This document shows positions 1-7,569 of a stretch of 64,000 nucleotides of DNA, piece by piece; positions within the stretch are counted from its first letter, which is position 1; every line of letters begins with the position of its first letter. Both the position numbers and the translations under genes were made by a program. The notes beneath the pieces are model-generated. The model had not been told where the DNA came from and ran no database searches. It was given only the letters and a program-made list of their open reading frames with translations. Source of the stretch: Symbiodinium natans. Lineage: Eukaryota; Sar; Dinophyceae; Suessiales; Symbiodiniaceae. Location of the stretch: NCBI GenBank assembly GCA_905221605.1, contig CAJNDS010002594.1, forward strand, positions 1 through 64,000. Direction: 5' to 3'.

Positions 1-345
1 CCCCAGCCCCAGCCCCAGCCCCAGCCCCAGCCCCAGCCCCAGCCCCAGCCCCAGCCCCAGCCCCAGCCCCAGCCCCATCCCCAGCCCCAGCCCCAGCCCC
101 AACCCCAGCCCCAGCCCCAGCCCCAAGCGCCAGCCCCAGCCCCAGCCCCAGCCCCAGCCCCAGCCCCAGCCCCAGCCCCATCCCCAGCCCCAGCCCCAGC
201 CCCAGCCCCAGCCCCAGCCCCAAGCGCCAGCCCCAGCCCCAGCCCCAGCCCCAGCCCAGCCCCAGCCCCAGCCCCAGCCCCCCCACCCGCCCCAGCCCCA
301 GCCCAAGCCCCAGCCCCCGGCCCCCCCCAACCCCCCAGCCCCCAC
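1..345. repeat. (CCCCAG)n microsatellite
   Basis: The window opens inside a run of the hexamer CCCCAG with scattered variants (CCCCAT, CCCCAA, CAAGCGCCAG). It decays into CCCC-rich sequence from about 275. There are no stops in some frames, but only because the sequence is low-complexity. The left edge is cut by the window. Confidence 0.95.
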
Positions 346-583
346 TTAATAAAAAATGGAGGCACCAGGCTTCAAAAAACCCCAACAAAGCCTTAGAAAG
401 CCCAAAAGGCGCCAAGAGGCCACGAAATGCCCAAAAGGCTTCCTGGCCCCAAGGCAGGCGCCCAGAAACTAAAATGGTGATTCCAAAAAACAAAACGTTT
501 CGGTCAAAACTTTCGCTCAAAACTTTCGGTCAAAACGTTTCGCTCAAAACTTATTGGGACCCAAACCCTATACAATTTCTATA
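346..583. other. Spacer before first telomere tract, with short 16-bp repeat
   Basis: No gene is seen. Positions 490-553 hold about four tandem copies of a 16-bp motif alternating AAAACGTTTCGGTC and AAAACTTTCGCTC. This stretch is not found at the ends of the other A units, so it marks the left boundary of the A array. Confidence 0.6.
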
Positions 584-648
584 AACCCTAAACCCTAAAC
601 CCTAAACCCTAAACCCTAAACCCTAAACCCTAAACCCTAAACCCTAAA
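584..648 (+). repeat. Interstitial telomere tract 1 (CCCTAAA)n
   Basis: About nine perfect CCCTAAA heptamers (C-strand on +) open A unit 1. Arabidopsis-type TTTAGGG telomeres occur in plants, many algae, dinoflagellates and chromerids. Orientation is that of a left chromosome end, yet sequence continues on both sides. Confidence 0.97.
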
Positions 649-909
649 TTTTAGAGGCTTCGCCCTGATGCGCCAGCGCAGAATATTGGTTAAACGAAAG
701 GATTCGCAGGCGAGGTTCAGCTACATTTCCTCAGAAGTCCCCAATCTATCAAATAACAACATTTCGTGAGAAATCTCCGATTGACTCAAACTCTTTTTGG
801 CCCATAACGTCAATTTACTTAAACCTCCTTGCCGAAGAACCTCAAAAAACACTAGTGGGTGTCTGTGAAGGTATAAAAGCATCGAAACCCTTTTCAATCC
901 TTCTAAATG
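649..909. other. Unique leader of A unit after the telomere tract
   Basis: Non-repetitive sequence beginning TTTTAGAGGCTTCGCCCTGATG, followed by GCGCCAGCGC, which partly matches the hairpin on the far side of each telomere tract. A short minus-strand reading frame exists in the copies, but nothing supports it as coding. Copies: 7302-7569, 13962-14229, 20621-20888. Confidence 0.5.
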
Positions 910-3365
910 GATTCCAAACCCCGAAACTTCTAACCACCCTCTAAACCCTTTCCAAACCGTATGAAACCTTTCTGGACACTTCCAAGCCCTTCGAAATTCT
1001 CAACCCATCCAATGCCCTTCGAAACCCTTCGAAATATTAAAAAATCTTCTAAACCTATCTACAAGCCATTGAAAATTTTTTCTAACACACTCCTAAACAC
1101 TTCTAAACCCATCTAAGCCCTTGGAAGCCTCTCTCAACTTGTTTAAAGCCCTTCGAACAACTCCGAAACCCTCTTAACCGTTCTAAAACCCATTTAAACC
1201 CTGAACCCTTCGAATCGTTTGCAAGTCCACCTAAAGGGGTCCTAAGCCCTTCTGAACCCTTTCGAAGCCCTGCCAAACTCTTCTAAAAACAGCTCTAAAA
1301 CTTAGAAACCCTTCTAAACCCAAAGCCTTCTAAGCCCATCGAAGCCCTTCGAAACCCTTCTAATTCCTTCTAAACCCTTATAAGCCCTTAAAAACCTTTT
1401 TAAACCCTGATAAACCTCTTCTGGCCAGCTTTTCGAAAACCTTCGAAACTCTTCGAAACCCCTTCCAAAGCCTTTAAACCCTTGTAAATAACCCTTAACC
1501 CGTCGAAATCCTTCTGAGTCCTTCCAAACCATTCTAACACACATTTAAATCTTTCTAAACACTTACTTCGAAACCTTTCTGAATCTTTTGTTAAAACCCT
1601 TCGAAAAGCTTCTACAGCACTCTGAACCCTTCAAAAAACCTTCTAAGCCCCTCTAAACCCTGTCGACCCTGCCAAAGCTTTCTAAACCAATCGAAGACCT
1701 TCGAAACCCTTCTAATTCCTTTTAAATCCTTGTAAGCCCTTACAAACCTTCTAAATTTCCTTGAGACGCCCTTTGAAACTCTTCGAAACCCCTTCTGAAC
1801 CTTGTTTCTAAACCCTTTTCACCCGTGTAAAAAAAATTCAGCCTGTCGAGAGCCTTCTGAGTCTTTCCAGGCCCTTCTGAAACACATCTACACGTTACAA
1901 AACCCTTAAAAAATCCTGTGGGGCCCTTCGAAATCCTCCGACACCTTTCTGAATCCTTCAAAGACCCTTCTAAATTCTTTTAAAGCATTCTAAACCCTCT
2001 TCGATAAAACCTTTAAACCCCTCTAAACCCCATCGGAACCCTTCGAAACCCTCTAAACCCATCAAAGCTCTTCGAAACCCTTCTAATTCCTTCTAAACCC
2101 TTGTAATCCTTCCAAAATTCCGATAAACTAAACCCTCTGAGCTTTTAAAAGCCTTTCGAAACTCTTCGAAACCCCTTCTAAACCTTTGTAAGCCCGCGAA
2201 ATCCTTCTCAGTCTGTCCAGGCCCTTCTGAAACACATCCACACCGCCCTAAACCCCTACAAAATCCTGTGGAGCCCTTCGAAACCCTCCGAAACTTTTCT
2301 AAATCCTTCTAAACCCTTCGAAACACTTCTAAACCCTTCTAAACCCTGTCGAAACCCTTCGAAAACCTGACAAACACTTCTAAACCCTTCTGAGCCCTGC
2401 CAAATCCTTCTAAACCCTTGTAAACCCCTTAAAAACCTTGCTAGAATTCTTCTGGACAAAAACCCTCAAACCCTTCCAGACACATCTAAAACTTTCTGAA
2501 CCCTTCCAAAATCAGGAGCCTTGAAGCTCTTCGAAACCTTTCTTTCTAAAACCCAAAGCCCTTCGAACCTCTTCGAAATCCCTTCTAAACCATTTAGACT
2601 CTTGTAAATAATGCTTTTAAGCCCGTCGAAACCCTTCTGAGTCCTTCCAAACCCTTCCAAGACACATCTATACAAACATTTCTAAACCCTTACAAAATCC
2701 TTCGGAGCCCTTCGAAGCTCTTCGAAACTTTTCTAAATCCTTCTGCAACCAGTCTAATACTTCCTAAAGCATTCTCGAAAAACCTTTTAAACACTTCTAA
2801 ACCCCTCTAAACCCTATCGAAACCCTTCGAAACCCTACCAAGGCCTTCTAAACCCATCGAAGCCCTTCGAAACCTTTCTAATTCCTTCTAAACCCTTGTA
2901 AACCTTTACAACTCTTGTCACATTAATCTAGGCTTATATAAAGCCTTCTGAGCTTTTCGACACCCTTCGAAAGCTTTCGAAACTCTTCGAAGGCTTTCAA
3001 ACCTTGTAAATAAGCCTTTTAAAGCCACCGAAACCCTTCTGAGTCCTTCCAAACCATTCTAAAACAAACCTAAAAAGCCCTTACAAAATCCTTCGGGCCC
3101 TTCGAAGCTCTCGAAACCTTTCTAAATCCTTCGAAAACCCCTTTTAGGCCTTCTAAAGCATTCAAAACCCTTCGAAAAATCTTCTAAACCCATCTAAACT
3201 CTGTCGAAACTCGAAACCCTACCAATGTCTTCCAAACCCATCGAAGCCAAACGACGATTCCTTCTAAACCCTTGTAAGCCCTTAAAAAAACCTTTCTATA
3301 CCCTTCTAAAATTCTTCTAGAGCTCAACCCTTCTGAGCTTTTCGAAACCCTTCGAAACTCTTCGA
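910..3365. repeat. 10-bp-period minisatellite (AAACCCTTCG/AAACCCTTCT), unit 1
   Basis: About 2.4 kb of degenerate decamers alternating AAACCCTTCG and AAACCCTTCT, so TTCGAA and TTTCGAAA palindromes and AAA runs recur about every 10 bp. The minus strand gives short stop-limited ORFs with F-R-R-V-S-K-G-F-E-G-like peptides, which are translations of the repeat. The decamer looks like CCCTAAA with an inserted TTC/TTCG; derivation from telomere repeat is inference. Confidence 0.9.
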
Positions 3366-4230
3366 GGTTCAAATAGGGTTTGGGGCTTGGGATGGAGTGG
3401 GTTCGGTTGGCCCGACCTTGGGTTTAAAGGTTTTAAAGGCCGGGGTTCAGATTGGGTTTGGGAATCTGAGGTTTTAAACGGCCCGGGGTTCAAATCGGGT
3501 TTGGGAATCCGGGCCTGGTGGGTTCGGTTGGGATCGACCTTGTTTTAAAGGGTTTTCAAGGGCCCGGGTTCAAATCGGGTTTGGGAATCCGGGGCGGAGG
3601 TGGCTTGGGCAACCCGGGGTTCAAATCGGGTTTGGGAATCCGGGGCCGGGCGGGAGTCTCGGGCCCTTGAAAACCCTTGAAAACAAGGTCGAGCCCAACC
3701 GAACCCACCCCGAAGTCCCGCCCGGCCACAGGATTCCTAAACCCTTTAAACCCCAGTCCGTTTGAAACCTTGTTAAAACAAGGCCCCGGATCCCCAAACC
3801 CGATTTGAACCCCAGGCCCTTTCAAACCCTTTAAAACAAGGTCGAATCCAACCGAACCAATTTGGGAATCCGGGGTCGAGTAGGGGTTGGGGCGGGGGGT
3901 GGGTTCGGTTGGGCTCGGCCTTGTTTTAAAAGGTTTTAAACGGACCGGGTTCAAATCGGGTTTGGGAATCCGGGGCCGGGGGCAGCTTGGGCAAATCGGA
4001 CCTTGTTTGAAAAGGTTTTAAACGGCCCGGAGTTCAAATCGGGTTTGGACATCCGGGGCCGGTGGGGCTTGGGGTGGGGTGGGTTCGGTTGGGTCCAACC
4101 TTGGGTTTTAAAGGGTCCGGTCGGGTTTGGGAATCCTGGGCCGGGCGGGGCTTGGGCCGGGCGGGGCTTGGGGTGTGGTTGGACTCAACCTTTGTGTTTT
4201 AAAGGGCCCAGGGTTTGGGAATGTGGGGCT
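3366..4230. repeat. GC-rich minisatellite with B-box-like motifs, unit 1
   Basis: Degenerate repeats of roughly 50-90 bp built from GGTTCAAATCGGGTTTGGG, GAATCCGGGGCCGG, GGTTCGGTTGGG and CCTTGTTTTAAAAGG. GGTTCAAATCG (near tRNA B-box consensus GGTTCRANTCC) stands at 3487-3497, 3567-3577, 3618-3628 and 3948-3958, and inverted at 3801-3811. A block at about 3661-3865 is inverted relative to its flanks; 3521-3563 and 3661-3705 form inverted arms. G-runs such as at 4138-4175 could form G-quadruplexes. Overlapping ORFs on both strands are repeat translations. Confidence 0.85.
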
Positions 4231-4399
4231 GGGTGGCAGGCAAGGAAATTGAGCACTGGGGCCTTCGGCCTCCACTTGCCTTTCTTTGCCAGGGCGTCTT
4301 GGGCAGGCAAGGAGGTTTAAGGCTTTTGGCGACCATTTTGGTGCCTTTGGGACCAAAACTCCCCTCCCTCCCCTCCCCTGAACTTTGCTATGATTGTTA

Positions 4400-4590
4400 A
4401 AAAAAAAGGCCGGCTTCGCCGGCCTGCCTTTTTGTTAAAACTTAAAGCTGTACTTGCATTTAGGGCTTGGATAACTGTTAAAAAAAACAGCCGGCATCGC
4501 CGGCCTGCCTGTTGATAAACCAGAAAATGCATCTTAATTTAAAAGTTTGGTGTTTGCTCAAAAAAAAAGCCGGCTTCGCCGGCTTGCCTT
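4400..4590. repeat. Trio of GCCGGC hairpins flanked by A/T runs, unit 1
   Basis: Three stem-loops: 4408-4424 (GGCCGGC, loop TTC), 4490-4504 (GCCGGC, loop ATC) and 4567-4585 (AAGCCGGC, loop TTC). Each follows an A run, and T-rich sequence follows the first and third. The shape resembles a bidirectional bacterial terminator, but the setting is eukaryotic. A GC-palindromic foldback repeat family is more likely. Confidence 0.85.
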
Positions 4591-4970
4591 TTTCAGTTAA
4601 AAAGTTATATTTTAACTTAGGAATTTAGAGGAAAGATGTTTAAGAGTCGGTCCATTTCAGAAAGCCTCAAGTAAGACTTCGACGTGAATAGAAAAACTCG
4701 ACTGCACACACATAGACTTTCCCAGCGAATAAATGCCTGAACAAATAATGGGAAATGGTGCTCTATAAATTAAAAATTATTATACCCTCTTCCGACTTAC
4801 TACTATTCTCAACATTTCTTTTACGAGTATTGCTACTAGTAGGATTGCTACGACTATATTTGATAAAAAAAATTGACTTGTGCATGTTGCAATCGCTTTG
4901 GGCAGCCCTCCCTCCTACCCCGAATCCCCTCCCCTTTCCTGCCCCTTTGCTTTTGCATAGGACTGTAGGG
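4591..4970. other. AT-rich spacer between hairpins and palindrome
   Basis: No gene or repeat recognised. The stretch is AT-rich with a GC-rich end (about 4905-4945). It is present in all four units until 24954, where unit 4 jumps to the gene 3' half. It could hold a promoter, but no element is convincing. Confidence 0.4.
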
Positions 4971-5018
4971 AAAAAAATCGGCCGGCTGCGCCGGCCGGCG
5001 CAGCCGGCCGATTTTTTT
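4971..5018. repeat. Perfect 48-bp palindrome, unit 1
   Basis: A7 followed by a GC core of alternating GGCC/GCGC and then T7. The two 24-bp halves are exact reverse complements with no spacer (core 4977-5012, centre between 4994 and 4995). It can extrude a cruciform as DNA or fold as a hairpin in RNA. It shares CCGGC building blocks with the nearby hairpin trio. Confidence 0.97.
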
Positions 5019-5136
5019 TCTTTTTTTTGATTTATTGAAAAAAACACATTCTATTTTTGCAAACTTCGCTTTTTTTTGGCCCCTTTCGGGATTGCACCCC
5101 CCTCCAAGCCCTCCTGCGATTTTTGCATTTCGCACC

Positions 5137-5300
5137 CCCCGGATGGCCCAGTGGCCCTTCAAGCGGCCTTGCAACCCAAGGGTCCCTGGCTCAATTCCCC
5201 CTCCTGTCCTGGGACCTGCCCTATCCTTTGCCCTGTCTGGGTTTCGGGTTTTTTGCTTGAGTTTCGGGCTTCGGGTTTTGGGGAATTTTGGGAAGGTGAA
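5137..5300 (+). mobile_element. tRNA-derived SINE-like element, unit 1
   Basis: An A-box TGGCCCAGTGG lies at 5144-5154 and a B-box-like GGCTCAATTCC at 5188-5198. Their starts are 44 bp apart, the spacing in a standard tRNA (positions 8 and 52). Context GGATGGCCCAGTGG recalls Leu/Ser-type tRNAs. Anticodon and acceptor stems are degenerate, so this is not a functional tRNA. A T/G-rich tail (5221-5300, repeated TTTCGGG) follows. I did not find target-site duplications, so the ends are approximate. Confidence 0.6.
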
Positions 5301-5322
5301 ACGGAGGCGGGCTCACAATTGA

Positions 5323-5883
5323 GCCAGGCCCGGAGGAGGAGGCGCGGTGCTGCTGGACTTCAACATCCACCGCCGGACCCACGTCTCCTACGGCACCGTG
5401 GTCGCCAGCCGCGTCCGCAGCCGCGAGGACGTGCTGATCCTGCGCGCCTTCCCGGCCTGGCTCTACCAGCGCGGCCCGCCCGACGAGGGCGTCGCGAAGC
5501 TGCTCCAAAGGCTCCGCGGCGAGCTGAACCTGGACGCCTTCCGCGAGGCCACCTGGCCCAGCGCCCCCTGCCAAACCTGCCGGAGAGCCAAGTCGCTGAA
5601 CCTCTTCGTGGACGCCCAGTGGCAGAAAGCAAGGGCCAACCGCCCGGCCACGTGCCTGGCGTGCGAGAAGAAGAAGCGTGCGGACCGCAACTTCCAGCCC
5701 GGTAAACGGAAGAAGTACACCTGCGCGGCCGGCAACCTGGAGAAGATCGAGGACGCGAGCCCACAAGCCCAGCGACTCTCGAGTCTGTTTGATCAGGCGC
5801 GACCTTGCTTCAAGGAACCCCAAGTTCCAATAGGGTTTAAAATCTGGGCTTCAGCAAAGTTTAAAATAAGAACCTTTGGATGA
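5323..5883 (+). pseudogene. 5' half of a CxxC multi-zinc-knuckle gene, unit 1
   Basis: Open frame from just after the TGA at 5320-5322; there is no ATG, and the first possible start is GTG 5347. Homologous coding sequence runs to 5757; the rest (to 5883) reads through non-coding tail. Composition is very GC-rich against AT-richer flanks. Visible: a leading region with an R-A-F-P-A-W motif, then knuckle pair CQTC...CLAC (27 residues apart) with F and W between, a basic stretch, then CAAG (codon at 5731 is GGC; TGC would complete CxxC), then truncation after I-E-D-A. The paired-CxxC layout resembles Stc1-like zinc domains; family assignment is tentative. The 3' half is missing here but present in unit 4. 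Confidence 0.7.
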
Positions 5884-7191
5884 AAATGCTGTTGAAGGCC
5901 TCAAGCTTCGAAAGAAAGCAGCCTGGCCTTGTTTTGAAGAAACCGGTGTGTCCGGATCCGGTTTGAAAATCCGGGGCTTAATGAGTTTTGGAGTGAGTTT
6001 AGCTAGGCTGAACCTTGTCTTTTGAGAATCTGAGGTTCGACGCTTTTCAATAAGGCTGGACCTTGTTCTCAAAAACCCGGAATTCAATTCGGATTTGACA
6101 ATCCACGAATAGGCGGAAACTGGAGTGGCATTTGTTGAACTTGACCTTGTTTTCAAGACCCCCGGATTCGAATCGAATTCAAAATCTGGGATTGGAACGT
6201 TAAGTTTCAGGTGGGTTTGGTTGCAATCGACCTAGTTTGAGCACAACATTTAAAAGCGTTTGGGTGAGTATTAGAAGAGTTTAGAACACTTTGACAAGTT
6301 TTTCCCAGAGTTTTAGAAGAGTTTGCAAGCATTACGCCTTTTATAAACAACTCTGTTTCAATAAAACCCTTTCAGTTGCGTCCTGTCCTAAAATCAAATC
6401 GAGTTTAGACATCTGGGGTTGCATAGGTTTCAGGTGAATTTGGTTGAGTTTCAGTTTCCCAAGCTCGAGGCTAAATCGAGTTAGAAAATCTCAGGCTGCA
6501 CAAAAGTTTAGGAGAGTTTCTAAAGGTTTTAGACAGATTTAAATGGATGAAAAGACATTAAGAGAGCTTCACGGGTTTACAAGAATTTTGAAGGGTCTTA
6601 CAAAGTTTCGAAGGAGCGCCAGAGAGTATCACTAGGATGCTAAGCGGGTTCAGAAGCCCACAGGATTATACAAAGGTTTAAAGGTTTCGGAAGAGTTGAA
6701 AAGTTTTGAAAGGATGTAAAGGCTTAAGAGAGATTCAAAAGCGTTTGGAAGGTTTAGCGAAACGATTGGTTGCGTCGGGTTTTGAGTGGGTTTGGTTGGG
6801 CTGGTGTTTCCCCAGCTCGGTATTCCAATCGAACACAGAAATCTGAGGCTGAGGGAATGGGCCAACAATCTCAAATCGAGTTAAATATCATTGCGCTATG
6901 GAATGAGTGCTACGGAAACAAGCGTTTAAAAGGATCCAAAGGAACTTAAATGCTTAAAAGCGTTTTTCGAAGAATTTGACGAAGGAAACTTTAAACACAT
7001 TTGTTTGCACACAACCGTTTCCAAACAAATCAGTTTTTGGTCAAACCGTTTCAATCGAGGTTCAAATCGGGTTTAGAATTGCGGGGGAGGGGAGGACCGG
7101 CAAAGTCAAATCGAGTTTAGAAAAATCTTTGAGGGATGGGCCGCTTCCTGGGGGGAGGGGGGGTGCCACGCCTGCGGCGAATTGGCCAGGG
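5774..7191. repeat. Degenerate tail of A unit 1
   Basis: Diverged relatives of the B-box minisatellite (AACCCGG.ATTCGAATC, ACCTTGTTTTCAAG, GGTTTGGTTGGG) mixed with GTTTAGAAGAGTTT-like 10-bp repeats in G-strand sense. A clean GGTTCAAATCG lies at 7059-7069. G6 and G7 runs near 7150-7165 precede the junction hairpin. Short ORFs in both directions are not supported. Copies: 12434-13851, 19093-20510 and, in unit 4, 26438-27854. Confidence 0.7.
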
Positions 7192-7208
7192 CGCCAGCTG
7201 CGCTGGCG
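7192..7208. repeat. Junction hairpin CGCCAGC-TGC-GCTGGCG, unit 1/2 boundary
   Basis: A 7-bp perfect stem with a 3-nt loop, two bases before the next CCCTAAA tract. The same hairpin sits at the same distance from the telomere tract at every A-unit end: 13852-13868, 20511-20527 and 27855-27871. Confidence 0.9.
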
Positions 7209-7210
7209 AA

Positions 7211-7301
7211 CCCTAAACCCTAAACCCTAAACCCTAAACCCTAAACCCTAAACCCTAAACCCTAAACCCTAAACCCTAAACCCTAAACCCGAAACCCTAA
7301 A
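7211..7301 (+). repeat. Interstitial telomere tract 2
   Basis: About 13 CCCTAAA heptamers with one CCCGAAA variant near the right end. The same variant occurs at the same place in tracts 3 and 4, so these tracts were copied with their units rather than added separately. Confidence 0.97.
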
Positions 7302-7569
7302 TTTTAGAGGCTTCGCCCTGATGCGCCAGCGCAGAATATTGGTTAAACGAAAGGTTTCGCAGGAGAGGTTCAACTGCATTTCCTCAGAAGTCCCCAATCT
7401 ATCAAATAAAAACATTTCGTGAGAAATCTCCGATTTACTCAAACTCTTTTTGGCCCATAACGTCAATTTACTTAAACCTCCTTGCCGAAGAACCTCAAAA
7501 AACACTAGCGGGTGTCTATGAAGGTATAAAAGCATCGAAACCCTTTTCAATCCTTCTAAATGGATTCCA

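Larger units (their letters stand above)
584..7210. repeat. A unit 1 of telomere-bounded tandem array (about 6.65 kb)
   Basis: First of four head-to-tail units. Order: telomere tract, unique leader (649-909), 10-bp minisatellite (910-3365), B-box minisatellite (3366-4230), hairpin trio (4400-4590), AT-rich spacer, 48-bp palindrome (4971-5018), SINE-like element, 5' half-gene (5323-5757), degenerate tail (5884-7190), hairpin (7192-7208). It differs from units 2 and 3 only in its first ~0.9 kb, by scattered substitutions and a 7-bp indel near 1430. From about 1460 on I see it match unit 2 base for base. Confidence 0.95.

Noticed and set aside
584-648. CRISPR array
   Set aside because: Heptamers are contiguous with no spacers; this is telomere repeat.
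4325-4350. Dinoflagellate spliced-leader remnant (CCATTTTGG)
   Set aside because: Only a nine-base match to the leader core; the rest does not fit, so it cannot support organism assignment.
4400-4590. Rho-independent bacterial terminators
   Set aside because: Shape fits (GC stem plus T-run), but the setting is eukaryotic repeat DNA without bacterial genes, and several copies cluster.
5137-5210. Functional tRNA gene
   Set aside because: Box spacing is right, but acceptor, T and anticodon stems do not pair properly and U33 is absent.
5076-5823. 209-codon + and 200-codon - ORFs over the half-gene
   Set aside because: Shadows in other frames: they include SINE-like sequence and give alanine/arginine/proline-rich peptides, whereas the chosen frame shows paired CxxC knuckles.
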